NCBI GenBank assembly: GCA_043228905.1
Contig: JBHGNT010000012.1
Location: 20,584,001 to 20,648,000, forward strand
Source: Azolla caroliniana
Taxonomy: Eukaryota; Polypodiophyta
Direction of reading: 5' to 3'
Length of the DNA: 64,000 bases
Shown here: positions 1 to 10,838 of the stretch, one piece after another
How the letters are laid out: every line of letters starts with the position of its first letter
Numbering within the stretch: position 1 is the first letter of the stretch
The notes under the pieces: model-generated
The model's input: the letters and a program-made list of their open reading frames with translations, nothing else
Databases searched by the model: none
What the model was told of the DNA's origin: nothing
Translations under genes and position numbers: made by a program

Positions 1-411
1 CTTGATCGCCGCAAGCTGGTTCACGAATCCCATGAACGTGCTTACGTGTTCCACCATACTCTCGCCATCCCGGTACTTGAGGTTCACTATCTTCCTCATC
101 AGGGAGGTCCGGTTCAACGCATTCTTCCTCTCGTAGAGGCCCGACAGCTTCCGCCACATCTCATATGCGTTGGTGTCGTTCGCCACATGTTGTAGAACGC
201 TCACGTCTACGTATTGCCGAATGGTTGCAACGGCTTTCCGGTTCAGAAGCCTCCATTCCGACTCAAGTACTCCCTTCGGTATTTCCGACCTGTCAATCGG
301 TTCGTACAGGTCCCGAACAATCAGAAGATCCTCCATCTTGATCTTCCAGTCGGCGTAATTCTGCGCATTCAGCACCATCATCCCCGGCTGCCCGCTGCCG
401 CCGCCTTCCAT
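1..411 (-). CDS. Ty1/copia gag, N-terminal part, runs off the window
   Basis: This is the start of a copia Gag (capsid-like nucleocapsid protein that packages element RNA). The minus strand is open for all 137 codons from the ATG at 411-409 to the window edge. It shows the usual UBN2-type features: an early YADWK motif, a W..L..LY pattern and a late SMVEHVSTF motif, as in other plant copia Gags, including the copies further right in this window. The primer-binding site and LTR lie directly upstream at 427-438 and 442-1044, so the start is secure. It has no internal stop, unlike most copia relics here, so the element may be fairly young. The rest lies outside the window. Confidence 0.8.
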   Translation of the reverse strand, partial: MEGGGSGQPGMMVLNAQNYADWKIKMEDLLIVRDLYEPIDRSEIPKGVLESEWRLLNRKAVATIRQYVDVSVLQHVANDTNAYEMWRKLSGLYERKNALNRTSLMRKIVNLKYRDGESMVEHVSTFMGFVNQLAAIK

Positions 412-426
412 TTTCTGCAGCAGTTC

Positions 427-438
427 GCTCTGATACCA
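427..438 (-). other. Primer-binding site of copia element (initiator Met tRNA type)
   Basis: The minus strand reads TGGTATCAGAGC, the standard plant copia primer-binding site complementary to the 3' end of initiator methionine tRNA. It lies 3 bases from the LTR end and 16 bases ahead of the gag ATG. Confidence 0.85.
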
Positions 439-441
439 AAT

Positions 442-1044
442 TGATGGAAATTAATCGACACTTTCCAAACTTCACCTCTCGGCCACAACCAAGGAAACAC
501 ACAAATCGTTGTTGCAGAAAATGGGAAATGCGAAAAATAGAGTGGACACACGATTTAACGTGGAAAACCCTGTACGGGAAAAACCACGGGAGTACAAGAC
601 TCCAAACCAAAAACTATGCACAGAGAAATATACAATGGCGAGCTTCAAGGCGACGACCTTGAGCTCGCTGTCCTCGCCACAGGCGGCGGAAATACACAGA
701 GGCGTCGACCTCTTTCTCTCTCACGCTCTATCTCTCTCACGGCTGCTCTCTCTTCACTCCTCTTGAGTGGAAAAACAGAAAAATGAGAAGCAACATAAAA
801 ACTGTTTGCCCTAAGTCATATTTATACACATATGACTTTGGGGCTATTTACAACTATAGCCTCAAGGGCCCTTGGCAAACATATTCACGGATATGTCCCC
901 GCATCCGGATCTCTCTCCGGGTACATTCGTCATCCGGCTCCGAAGCCGGGGTCTTCATCATCCGGTTCCGAAACCGAAACCGGACTTGTCGGCATTCATC
1001 TCTGACATCCGACCATCCCATCCGAAGGGACCGTAATCCCAACA
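442..1044 (-). repeat. 5' LTR of copia element
   Basis: The 603-bp repeat is bounded by TG and CA. On the minus strand it starts TGTTGGGATTACGGTCCC and ends next to the primer-binding site. Related LTRs of the same family occur at 17650-18006, 40344-41369 and 46561-47212, which supports both ends. It contains a CT-rich tract and several CCGG-centred motifs (about 905-985). It was inserted into gypsy pol, which resumes at 1045; the expected 5-bp target copy would be 1045-1049. The partner LTR is off the window. Confidence 0.75.
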
Positions 1045-3350
1045 AAATATTAGTGGTCGGACATCTATGTGGGCCCTACGGCCGAAGACCGTCACCAACA
1101 AAGATCGATGCGATTCAAGCTATGGAGGAAGTATGCGAGTCAACATCTGAAGTCCGAAGGTTTCTCGGTGCATGTGCATTCTATCACATATGGATTCCGC
1201 ACTATGCACATATAGCGGACCCGCTCTACCACTTGTTGCGGAAAGGTAAGAAATTCGAATGGAAACCGGAACACACCAAAGCCATGAAGAAATTGAAGAA
1301 GACACTTCGGAGGGCGGAAGCACTTAAGAAGCCGAGCTATGACCGACCGATCACGAAAACGGTTGATACAAGTCCAACCGGTATCAGGTGGGTCATCAAT
1401 CAAGCCGACTCGGATGGTTCGCAGTATCCGATCCGATTTGGAGCAAAGGTTCTCAACGAAAGGCAACGTGGATATGCACAAGTCAAAAGAGAACTGTGGG
1501 GAGTCGTGTCGGCGATAAAATCGGATCGGAATTATTTGATCGGAGCCGAAGTGGTGATCGAGACGGATTGTCTTCCGATACTCGGGATGATGCGGTGTTG
1601 TACGATACCAGATGTAGCTATGCTAAGGTGGGTTGCATATGTCAAGTCTCTTAATCCGGAGGTTCGACACATCTCGGGGAAGGAAAACGCGGTAGTGGAT
1701 ATGTTATCAAGGGCTCGGTTCGGAGACAACATAACCGAATCGGATAATGAAGAAGTTTCCGAAGACTACTTCTCGTCGGAGCACATATGCCGAGTGAACG
1801 TAATCCGAGAATTCCGGGAAGAAGAATACGAGGGAGAAAGCTTGATGATCGGAAAGATGTTACAAGAGGCCGAGGATTCAACAAACGATAAAGGAAGAAG
1901 AGCCGAGATCCGAAGGAAGAAGAGGCAGGTCCAAAAGTTCTTCTTGGAAAACGGATTAATATGGAGGGCGCCGAAAAGACCGGATGGTATACCACTTCGA
2001 GTAGTCGGGACAAAAGAGCAACGAAACCGGATAATGTCCGAGTTTCACGAATCCGATTGGGCTGGACACCGAGGAACATGGGCAACATTTGTGAAGATCA
2101 AGCAAAAATATTGGTGGAAGAAAATGTACAAAGATATCACGGAGTTTACCGAAAGCTGCGAGAAATGTCAAGTCTACTCCGGGGTTCGACATCGAGATGA
2201 GTTACATCCGACATTCTCACCGACAATCAACTTCAAGTGGATGGTCAACATAGTGGCCATGCCGACCGGGATCGGACAAAAGAAATACTTGGTATTAGCT
2301 CGGGAAGATCTCACGAATCAAGTAGAAGGTCGAGCGCTTCAGAGGAAAACGTGTTCCGCGGTATGCCAATTTCTTTTGGAGGAAGTATTTTGCAGGTACG
2401 GGTGCGTAGGACAAGTGATTGCGGACCGGGGAGAACTCGACTCGGACAAAGCTAGGGGATTCTTCGCCAAACACGGAGTTCGGTTATCGCTGACAACGGC
2501 ATACAATCCGGAGGCCAACGGGAAAATCGAACGAGGACATAGTCCGATCGTAAAAGCACTTGCGAAGGCATGCGATGGAAAGGTGAAGGACTGGCCGCAG
2601 ATGCTTCCGTATGCACTATGGGCGGATCGGACGACGCATAGCTCCATAACCGGTTACATGCCGGCAGAACTCATGACCGGACAAGCACCGGTAATGCCGA
2701 CGGAAACCGCGATCGCGACATGGACAGTGCTACCGTGGAAGGAAGAGATGAGCCGGGAAGAACTACTAGCGGTCCGGATACGACAACTAGAGGGAAGAAC
2801 GACAGACATAGCGGAAGCAATACGCCGACAACAAGAAGCACGATTAAGGAACAAAAGCCGGTTCGACACAAAGCACCGACTACGACCGAGGAGGATTGAA
2901 GAAGGAGACTGGGTGATCGTCTATGACAGTAGTTTGGACCATCAACATACAACGATGCGGAAATTCGCGAAAAGGTGGTTCGGGCCATACGAGGTTCGGA
3001 AAGTCTTCGACAACGGAACGTACCGACTGTCCGAGTTGGATGGAACAATACTACGAGTGCCTATAGCCGGGAAGCGGGTGAAGATTTTCAAGAAGCGGAC
3101 CGACGACAAACCCTATGTGATCCAAGCCAAGGCCGACTATGAGGAGCAATCAGACGAAGACCACGGGGATGCGGGAAGCGAAGAATGTGAATTACAACTC
3201 ATAGTCGACATAAGGGGAGAATCGGAGGAAGCTTTGGGTGAAGACGGATATGGGGAATCGAGAACTTTGGCACATACCGGAGGATGTGCGGGTTCGGAGG
3301 GGGCGAGTGTCGTAGTGTATTCCACACACTACGTGAAAACCATAAAATAA
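1045..3350 (+). CDS. Ty3/gypsy pol, 3' part: RT thumb, RNase H, integrase
   Basis: This is the C-terminal part of a gypsy polyprotein, which copies element RNA and integrates the DNA. The frame is open for about 768 codons. In order: the end of reverse transcriptase (EVRRFLGACAFY), RNase H (TVDTSPTG, later IETDCLPILG and HISGKENAVVDMLSR), and the integrase zinc finger (H..H..C..C at about 2047-2170). The integrase core follows, with Asp at 2424-2426 (IADRGEL) and Glu at 2529-2531 (NGKIERGH), then the SH3-like tail (KRWFGPYEV). The first catalytic Asp expected in KWMVDIV is Asn (codon 2247-2249). The 5' half was separated by the copia insertion at 1044. The open frame also runs back into the copia LTR (783-1044) by chance. 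Coding continues a few codons into the 3' LTR. Confidence 0.85.
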
Positions 3351-3984
3351 TATATCCGAATTTAGATACATATAAATAAATAAATAATATATCAAAAGAA
3401 TTTATCACATGCATAGGGCAAGATTCAAACCATGCACCTCCACGTAGATAAACCCCAACTTTACCATTGTAATAACTTATCTTTAGTGTTATAAATATAG
3501 ATTTAATACGTATAAGACCTTTATTTACACATACCTTTATTAAAAGGTAAAAATCATGTATTCTTTAGAGTGTGAATATTTTATTTACACGTGACATTAA
3601 AAGTGACTCATGCACATCTAGCGTGCACGAGCCCTATATTTAGGAAATGACAAAACATCACATGCACATTTAGTGTGCATGGGTACTTTAGGTGAAAAAG
3701 CATGAAGCCATGCTTAGCCTCTTCCATCTTTATATAAGGAGGAGAAAAATATGTATATGGTTGTTGATTAATATACAAGTTTTGATCAATCTAATATATT
3801 TGTGGGATTCACGAATTTTGCCATCTAATTGCTCTTATAATCTAAATATTGTTTTAATTACACTAAACTCGTGGGATTCACGAGATTGCTATCTTACTTC
3901 TCTTTCCACTATTCATAACTAGCCTTAAGTTGTATTCCTCTTCCTCCTAGTCCAAAACCTCGGCGGTTCCCACCCGACTCACGC
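3308..3984 (+). repeat. 3' LTR of gypsy-1
   Basis: A purine-rich tract (GGTTCGGAGGGGGCGAG) precedes TGTCGTAGTG at 3308, the same junction pattern as the gypsy LTR at 4457. The end near 3984 (CTCACGCAACGA) is inferred from the sequence CTAGTCCAAAACCTCGGCGG just before it, which matches the 3' ends of the other gypsy LTRs here. The middle differs from the relatives and seems to hold other insertions, including a SINE-like piece at about 3422-3480. It has AT-rich stretches and no gene. Confidence 0.6.
3422..3480 (-). repeat. Possible SINE head (tRNA-like A and B boxes)
   Basis: On the minus strand TGGTAAAGTTG resembles a Pol III A box, and about 32 bases later GGTTTGAATC resembles a B box with one mismatch. 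The spacing fits a tRNA-derived plant SINE. No clear tail or target duplication was found, so this is tentative. Confidence 0.35.
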
Positions 3985-4456
3985 AACGATCCGGAGCCGA
4001 AAGGCACGACAGCGGAGCGGAGAGAGTCGGCACGCCGAGGTGTGCGGCACGCAAAGTGCGGAATCCGGCATGCGACCGGGAGCGCATCCGGGGAATATAC
4101 GAGGCGGACAAAGGAAGAGCAACCGGGTCGGCGACGGCGTTCGGGAGGACCGAACGGGGAGGAAAGCACGGGCATCGGATACGGCGGGTCGGATGTAGTC
4201 GGTGGTTCAAGGACCCACGGTGGACATGGCGGACCGGATGGCGCCGACGGTTCGAGACCATTCGGCGAGGATGGTGGGCCGGAAGGCGGCGGTGGTTCGT
4301 GTGGACGGGGTGGTCTTGCTCGAAGTGGAAGACAAAGCCGGGCGGCGGCCCCACGAGGACGCTAAGGACTCGGTCGGTCGTCGTGGCCGAAAATCTCGTG
4401 TTCTCTCCCCTATGTTTTGGCACATACCGGAGGATGTGCGGTTAGGTGGGGGCGGA
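3985..4456 (+). repeat. Remnant of gypsy internal region with polypurine tract
   Basis: This is a GC-rich stretch between two gypsy LTRs. Its last 60 bases (CACATACCGGAGGATGTGCG, then GGTGGGGGCGGA) match the 3' internal ends of gypsy-1 and of gypsy A at 49633-49690. Overlapping short frames exist, but none has a recognisable domain. The LTR, short remnant, LTR arrangement suggests a mostly deleted non-autonomous gypsy or an LTR-mediated rearrangement. Confidence 0.5.
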
Positions 4457-5082
4457 TGTCGTGAAGATTTTCCTCCACAAGCGGAAACCCAAGCAATGAG
4501 AGCCAAAGAGCGATGTGCAACGTTGCACACGTACATAATGTATTTGTAATAGTAATAAAGGTATAAAGGTGATGTGGTTGTACGCACATCCACGCGAGAG
4601 AGAGAGAGAGAGAGGTACTATGCGGTACATAGGTACCTAGTTGTTTGTGAGGAGGTGGGAGTTAAGGGGCCATCAATCTCACCCTCCCCCAAATCAAGGC
4701 AAATATCCCCTTTGAATGAAAGGGGATATTTTAGTCTCACTTTTGTAAGCGGTCTTCCTTCCTTGTTCTATAAAAGGAGAGAGAAGGCACCATTGTGGGG
4801 GTTACCTATTTTGAGTGTGCGAGGTATACCACGTAGGTCGAGCGTTAGGGTTAGGGTTAGGGTTTCGAGTAGTCGTTTGGTGCGGCCATGGCGGCCACCA
4901 TTTGTTGTAATCATTCATTTCTTAATAGAACTTCTTGTTGAGTATCTTGATTGCATCTTCTTCTTCTATCATAATGTCATATGTGTTCTCTTCTCCCCGT
5001 GAGCTAATCTTTCTCCTCCACTCCCTAGTCCAAGACCCCCGTGGTCCCGCCCTTCTACACGCACGCGCGTAACTACGCGACA
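4457..5082 (+). repeat. Gypsy LTR (3' LTR of the remnant)
   Basis: The 626-bp LTR starts TGTCGTGAAG after a polypurine tract and ends CTACGCGACA, giving matching TGTCG/CGACA ends. It contains a (GA)n tract at 4591-4612 and three TTAGGG units at 4845-4862. It abuts copia-1 coding sequence at 5083, so the gypsy inserted into copia-1. Confidence 0.75.
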
Positions 5083-8000
5083 GTGGGCACAAGTACAACA
5101 ACTTGTACCCAATGATGGCGATCAATCCAAAAGGGGCCATAAATGTAGCCAAAAAGGCCTACCTGAACTTATGGCATGGCCGGCTCGGCCATATGTCTCA
5201 AGCTGGACTCGATCGGCTGATGGCGGTCGGCTACATCCTGAAACTTCAAGCAAAGACGGACTTCTGCGAGCATTGTCGATACGGGAAACAGACCCGCAGT
5301 CCGCAATCTCTTCATTATGAGACAATACGTCAGCCCTAGAGCTCATGCACACAAATATATGTGGGACGATGCCCGAAAGATCTCTAGGGGGCTCCCAGTA
5401 GTTAATCACATTTGTCTATGATTGGACATGGAAGGTCTACGCCTATACGATTAGGTCGAAAGACGAAGCGCTTGAGATCTTCGCTCGATGGTTAATCAAA
5501 GCGGAGAACCGGTCAGGACATAGAGTGAAGATACTCCATTCCGACAACGGAGGCAAATATACCTCCTGAGCTTTCAAACAGTACTTGTCCCACAAAGGGA
5601 TTTGGCATCAAAAGACCGTTCTACACACCCATGCAAAATGGAGTGGCATAACGGATCGACCGAATGGTTCAAGAGAGGATGACAACAATGCTCCAACAAG
5701 CCAGACTGAAGCTGGAGTTTTGGGCCAAAGCATTGCAGACGACAGTTTACCTGATAAGTCTATTGTCGTCAAAAGCAATCAGGCTCGAAGTGCGAGAAGC
5801 ACTATGGTTAGACAAACAACCAAAGCTTCAAATTTTCGGTTGCGAAGCTTACGCATTCATCCCTCGAGAGAAGAGGACCATGTTGGCTCCCCATGTAACA
5901 AAATCCATATTTCTCGGTTATGGAAGGGATGGGGATTTTGGCTATCACCTATGGGACCCAGAGAATCGGAAATTGATCTGAAGTCGTGACGTCGTCTTCA
6001 ATGAAGACTCTATCCTTTCTAAGCAGAACCAGTAGAACATAGCGGGCAAAAAGGTCTTGTTCAAAATCAACAGAGAAGTCGTAGAAAGACTGACCCATTG
6101 GGCTGAATCGGAGATTCGACAAACAGTCGAAATCGACCAAGCCGACAATACACCTTTTGACTCCAAATTGGTAGGAGGTTCGCTACTCAAACTCGAAGAG
6201 AAAGCCATCAAAGACAAAGCCGAATCGACAAGAGTCCAAAAAGGCAAAGTCGACAAGATGAAAGTCGGAAACAGAGTTGACCCGACTGAGACACCCAAGG
6301 CCAAAGGGAAAAACAAATCAAAGTCATTTAAGTCTCTCCATCTCGAAGAAGGGGAGAATGCGGTGACATCGTCGAAATCCTATCACAGTGGCGAGTCATT
6401 AGAAAGGAGTCTTGACATAAGTGGTTCAACAAATGTCGGGTCAGCCGATAGAGACGATCAAAGGATCCAAACCGATCATTACGACAGTCAGGACATCTGG
6501 ACGAAATCGAAGGCCGACAGAGTTCCGGGCCTCGACTACATCAACTACATGGATGCAGGCGAACTAAGCACATACAAAGAAGCTATACACCCAATGCCAA
6601 AACATGGCTCCAAGCCATGAGATCCAAGATGGACTCGATCAAAGAGAACAATACATGGGAGTTGGTCGAACTACCAACAGGAAGAAAGCCACTACCTTGC
6701 AAATGGGTATTCCAATACAAATATGTATCTGATTCAGAGAAGCCCAAGTACAAAGCTTGGCTCATCACGAAGGGATTCAAACAGGAACACCGGATTGACT
6801 ATGACGAGATATTCTCTCCAGTAGTCAAGATGAACACCCTTTGACTCTTACTCGGGGCCGTGGTGACAGAGGACCTAGAGCTTGAGCAACTCGACGTAAA
6901 GACGACATTCCTACACGGAGGCTTGGAAGAGGACATTTACATGTCCCAACCGGTACGGTTCTTGGTGATGGGGGAGGAAAGTCACCTCATATGTCAATTG
7001 AAGAAAACCCTATATGGCTTAAAACAAGCGCCGAGGATATGGTACCAGAAGTTCGAATCCTACATCCGATAATTTGGTTACAACCAGTCCGACTCCAACC
7101 CATGTTTATACACTCGGAAATTGGCCGATGAGTCTTGAATTTATTTGATCCTATATGTTGACGACATGTTGATTGCAATCAAGTTGAAATCAGAAAGCTA
7201 AAGCAGAGCCTTCACGACAAGTTTGCGATGAAGGAACTTGGACAAGCCCGACATATATTAGGCATGAGGATTGAGCAAAATCGGAAGACGAAGAATCTCT
7301 AATTCTCCTAGTCTGACTACATTCCAAAGGTGTTGAGGCACTTCAATATGGAGAACGTGAAGCAAGCACCAACTCCACTTCCAATGTCGATCCAACTATC
7401 AAACAAAGACTCTCCTTTGATTGATAAGGAGAGAGAGCTAAATGGAAAGATACCCTATGCATCGGCAGTAGGAAGTATCATGTACGCGATGGTGGCGACC
7501 AAACCTGATCTTGCATATGTCATGGGGGTCATCAACCAGTACATGTTGAATCAAGGTTGGAAGCATTGGGAGACCGTCAAACACATTTTAGGGTACCTAA
7601 AAGGAACCGAAGATGCACAATTGATCTTCGGATCGGCAAACCCGACCGTAGTCGAAGGCTACACCGACTCCGATTACACCAAGTTTGGGATAATTGGAAG
7701 TCGACATCAGGCTATATCTTCACCTATAGAGGTGGCAGTGTATCATGGAGGTCAAAGCTCCAAGAGTGCATGGCCCAGTCTACCACAGAGGCCGAGTACA
7801 TAGCCGCGTCGGAGGCAGTGAAGGAAGTGATCTGGCTGCACCAACTAACTGCCAATGTTTTGGCTACAAGCCAAATCGATCGACAAGTGCTAACCATCTA
7901 TTGCGACTCACAAAGCGCAATACACCTCATCAACAACCTTGTCTATCACATGAGGAAAAAGCATATTGAGGTGCAGTATCATCACATCTAGGAGCTGATA

Positions 8001-8110
8001 ATTGAAAAGAAGCTTGAAGTCCGAAAGATCGACACTGAGGTGAACATCGTCGATTGCCTAACGAAACCACTCCCAGATCAACACTTCGGAACAAGGAGGA
8101 CCGAGCAAAA
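5083..8110 (+). pseudogene. Copia-1: decayed copia pol (GAG-pre-integrase to RNase H)
   Basis: The 3' two-thirds of a copia polyprotein is recognisable across several frames. GAG-pre-integrase lies at 5103-5337 (LWHGRLGHMSQ, then CEHCRYGKQ). Integrase lies at about 5340-5980, broken by stops and shifts; it keeps HSDNGGKY and an IFGCEAYAFIP segment. A hydrophilic linker is at 6057-6600. Reverse transcriptase is at 6617-7200 (KWVFQYK, GLKQAPRIWYQKF, YVDDML). RNase H is at 7330-8110 (YTDSDY, TTEAEYIAASEA, HIEVQYHHI). Stops interrupt it at several points (for example the TGA in NTL-TGA-LLLG near 6842) and frameshifts occur near 5650 and 7680. It is interrupted at its left end by the gypsy LTR and runs directly into DNA-transposon sequence at about 8110, with no copia 3' LTR. 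It belongs to the same family as copia-4 (21505-23523). Confidence 0.85.
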
Positions 8111-8119
8111 GAAAGCCGA

Positions 8120-8520
8120 ACGAGGAGTCATTCTACACTTAGTTGCCACTACTGTTCGGTTGTGGATTGTTGCCACTATTCGATCCGATGGAGTTCACTC
8201 CTCCTCCACTTCCGCCATTCTACACTTAGTTCCCGCCACTATGCGTTCCAAGCATCATTTGCCACTGTTCGATCTGAAGGAGTTCACTCCTCCATTGCCA
8301 CCATTCTACACTCAGTTGTCGCCATTGTTCGGTCCTAGATTGCAATAACTATTTGATCCGATGGAGTTCACTCGTCCATTGCCACCATTCTACACTCAGT
8401 TGCTGCCAATGTTCGATTCTGGATTGCAATAATTGTTCCTTTGTTGATTATCTTGTGTATTGTTGTGTATAATCTTGTGTATTGAGGAATAATTTTGTGT
8501 ATTGTTGTTGCCCATAGTCA
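8120..8520 (+). repeat. Subterminal repeats of transposon copy 1
   Basis: Several diverged units contain CATTCTACACT(T/C)AGTTG, then a short spacer, then GATC(C/T)GA(T/A)GGAGTTCACTC. The reverse complement of the same units, better preserved, fills 62860-63530 of copy 2. A TGTGTATTGTTGTG-rich piece at 8450-8515 also matches copy 2 (about 62765-62825, reversed). Any open frames here are repeat artefacts. Confidence 0.65.
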
Positions 8521-8673
8521 TCTTAGCTCGTTCCCGACGGTGGTTGAGTAGCTTTCACTCCGCTGCAACAAACATAAACTTACCAATGGTGGGATCGCTC
8601 TTGTGAATCACCTGTTTGCATGTGGTTTAGTAACTAGCTACGTGTCTTTTTTTGTGGAAATTTACTAATGAAT

Positions 8674-8865
8674 ATGTCAAGCCAAATGGAAGGGGAATGA
8701 GGATGTTTTCCAATACCCCTCATGGATCATTAGGATAGGGATGACGCTACCAGGACACAACAAGTGATACGAAAGTATTGGGAAGAAAAAAAAGGAAACA
8801 TCGTCAATTGTTGAAGGATACGAAAGCCACATTCACTAAAAGTAAGGATAGTATTGGTTGCGATA
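8674..8865 (+). pseudogene. Transposase exon 1 remnant (copy 1)
   Basis: The DNA from the ATG at 8674 aligns by eye with the first 190 bases of the copy 2 transposase (62709 downward), including MSSQMEGE at the start and the KHRQLL-coding stretch. A TGA stop falls after eight codons (8698-8700), and the homology ends soon after the GGATAGT at about 8860. The rest of the exon has been replaced. It cannot encode a working protein. Confidence 0.7.
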
Positions 8866-9035
8866 TAGGTCTAAGTAGCGTACATGCACTCTCATTTGGT
8901 TAGGTGCATCAACGCCTCGATGTCGCAATACAATAGCTACTCATATTTATACACAATTAGTGCTAATGTGTATGGAATTTGTAGCTACAAGGAGATCATA
9001 CCAATTTTCTTGTAAAACAAGCAAACCACATGTAT

Positions 9036-9290
9036 TGCAAAAAAACAGTTTAATAAAATCGTTTGGGAGACTATCTTCTTTCTTATATATAGTTTTCTTT
9101 CTGTTCTTGTTTCTTAATAAAATCATTTGGGAGTCTTCTTTTTGATATACAGTCTTCTTTTTGTTCTTCTTTCTTAATAAAATCATGTGTCTTTTTTATA
9201 TGCAATCTTGTTTCTGTTCTTCTTTCTTACAAAACAGTTTAATAAAATCGTTTGGGAGTCTTCTTTCTAATATATAGTTATACTTATTGC
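9036..9290 (+). repeat. AT-rich tandem repeat, about 60-bp unit
   Basis: About four diverged units share TTTCTTAATAAAATC, TTTGGGAGTCTTC and a TATATAG/CTTTCTGTTCTT stretch. They lie in the segment of copy 1 that has no counterpart in copy 2. No coding potential is seen. Confidence 0.6.
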
Positions 9291-9619
9291 AACTTTCCGT
9301 CTTAGTGTCTGTTCAATGTGCATAATGACGATTATGTTGTTTGGAATACATTTTCGCAATGGTTTTATTACTCTCAAGTGAACCATGTACAAGTTCAAAC
9401 AGTTTGCCTAATTCGAAGAAAAAGCAACAAAATGGAATCAGAAATCGTGTACCTACTCTTAAAATTACATTGTAGATAATTTTTACTCAAAACAAGCGAT
9501 TTAATTCTTCATTCATTAATCTGTCATCAAATTACATATTTATAATACACCATTGGCAATGTCTACAAAGCGCCTATAAACAACTAAGCTCTTGCTAGTC
9601 AGTGGAACTTCGCTACATA

Positions 9620-10632
9620 TATGATCTGCATACCGAGCTTGGTATGGAGTCCACAACCATACAATTAGTTGGCAGCTCAATGTTTTCACCAAGTAGTTAT
9701 CAAGCATTTCCTCGGGTACAATGAGACAACATCTGCAAAGGTTGAAGTATTGCCGGAAATGTTATGTATCCACGATCAACGTATTGTCGGCATTATATTT
9801 GGGCCAAGTATCCCGAAAATTAGAGTCTTTTGAATCTTGCATTATCCTTCTGCTCACATTTTTCTCGTGTCCACTGACCCTTGAAATGTTGTCGCCACTT
9901 CGGGAAGAATCTTTCAACACACTTCCACACATTTAAACGTGGGTTTTCACTCCAAATAAACAAATCAAAGTATTGCACAACCCACTCTAGAAATTGATTC
10001 GCGTCCCTCCTTGGCTGCATATATCGCACACTCATCAGGACTTTATCAAGCTCCAATATCAAGGCACTTCTTTTGTGTTCTAATGGTTTAGGTTTCCATT
10101 CTTGCAACGAAGCTTGTGTTACACCAAGTATTGGTAGCACACGATCAATTTCAATCAACTCAGGTTCTGTCGAAACAATTGGTGTCCTTTTCTTCTTCAA
10201 ACCCCTAGTCAACTATATCGTTGGGTCTGGCTTCACCTTGTATTGCTATTGTGCAGTCATTGGGTCTGGCTTCACACTGTTTTGCTCTTGTATAGTCGAT
10301 TGTGTAATCAGTCCTAGCATTACCTCTGTGCATGTAGATACTTCTCTGGTCGATATCAACCCACTTGTATCATGTGCTACATCTACCTGTAAAATCAGAT
10401 CATCTGTGCAACATGCTTGATCTACTTGCGTGACAAGATCATTTGTGTCAGTTGCTACATCTACTTTCAAAATGGGGCTCTCTAAACATGTAGCAAAATC
10501 AACAGTTTCCACAGTGCCATCAGCCTTAGGAGCAATAGATTCAAACCCTTTACACTCTGCAACATAAGAAAACACCAACATATTCACACTCACAAAGTAG
10601 CTAATAGTCTCACAAAACAACATAATGAACAT
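9620..10632 (-). pseudogene. FCP1/NIF-like HAD phosphatase-related pseudogene inside copy 1
   Basis: The minus strand from 10632 down to about 9820 is one frame broken by two TAG codons (10246-10248 and one near 10216). The N-terminal part has repeats of a VDVATDTNDLVTQVDQA type. The C-terminal part has ALILELDKVL, then RRDANQFLEWVVQYFDLFIW and a CEQKD motif. This is the order seen in plant FCP1-homology proteins, whose usual first motif is LDLDG.L; here the first Asp is Glu. After a frameshift near 9840 the similarity resumes with WPKYNADNTLIVD. FCP1-like proteins are Mg-dependent phosphoserine phosphatases, but this copy is broken. It is absent from copy 2, so it is either captured host DNA or a third gene of the family. 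Confidence 0.55.
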
Positions 10633-10675
10633 AAAATATTCTGCAACAAAATAATAATATTATCTTAATATCCAT

Positions 10676-10760
10676 CATAGAGTTCCATTACATAATATGG
10701 ATCAAGCAACAACCAATCTAAGGTTTTACTTGTCCAAATAGATCATAGAAAATCTTCATA
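10676..10760 (+). pseudogene. Transposase C-terminal tail remnant (copy 1)
   Basis: The stretch beginning AGAGTTCCATTACATAAT and continuing with a GTTTTACTTGTCCAA motif matches the last coding part of the copy 2 transposase (about 59570-59660, reversed). Only the tail survives. It lies next to the end of the accessory gene on the other strand, preserving the convergent layout of copy 2. Confidence 0.65.
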
Positions 10761-10838
10761 ATTTTCTAGGAAAATAACCAACAATCATATCCCACTAATC
10801 AGTAATTGGCAGTAATTAGCTCCAATTCAAGAGCCCCT

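Noticed and set aside
783-1044. Coding start of the gypsy pol frame at 783
   Set aside because: This part is copia LTR in antisense, which happens to be open. True gypsy sequence begins at 1045.
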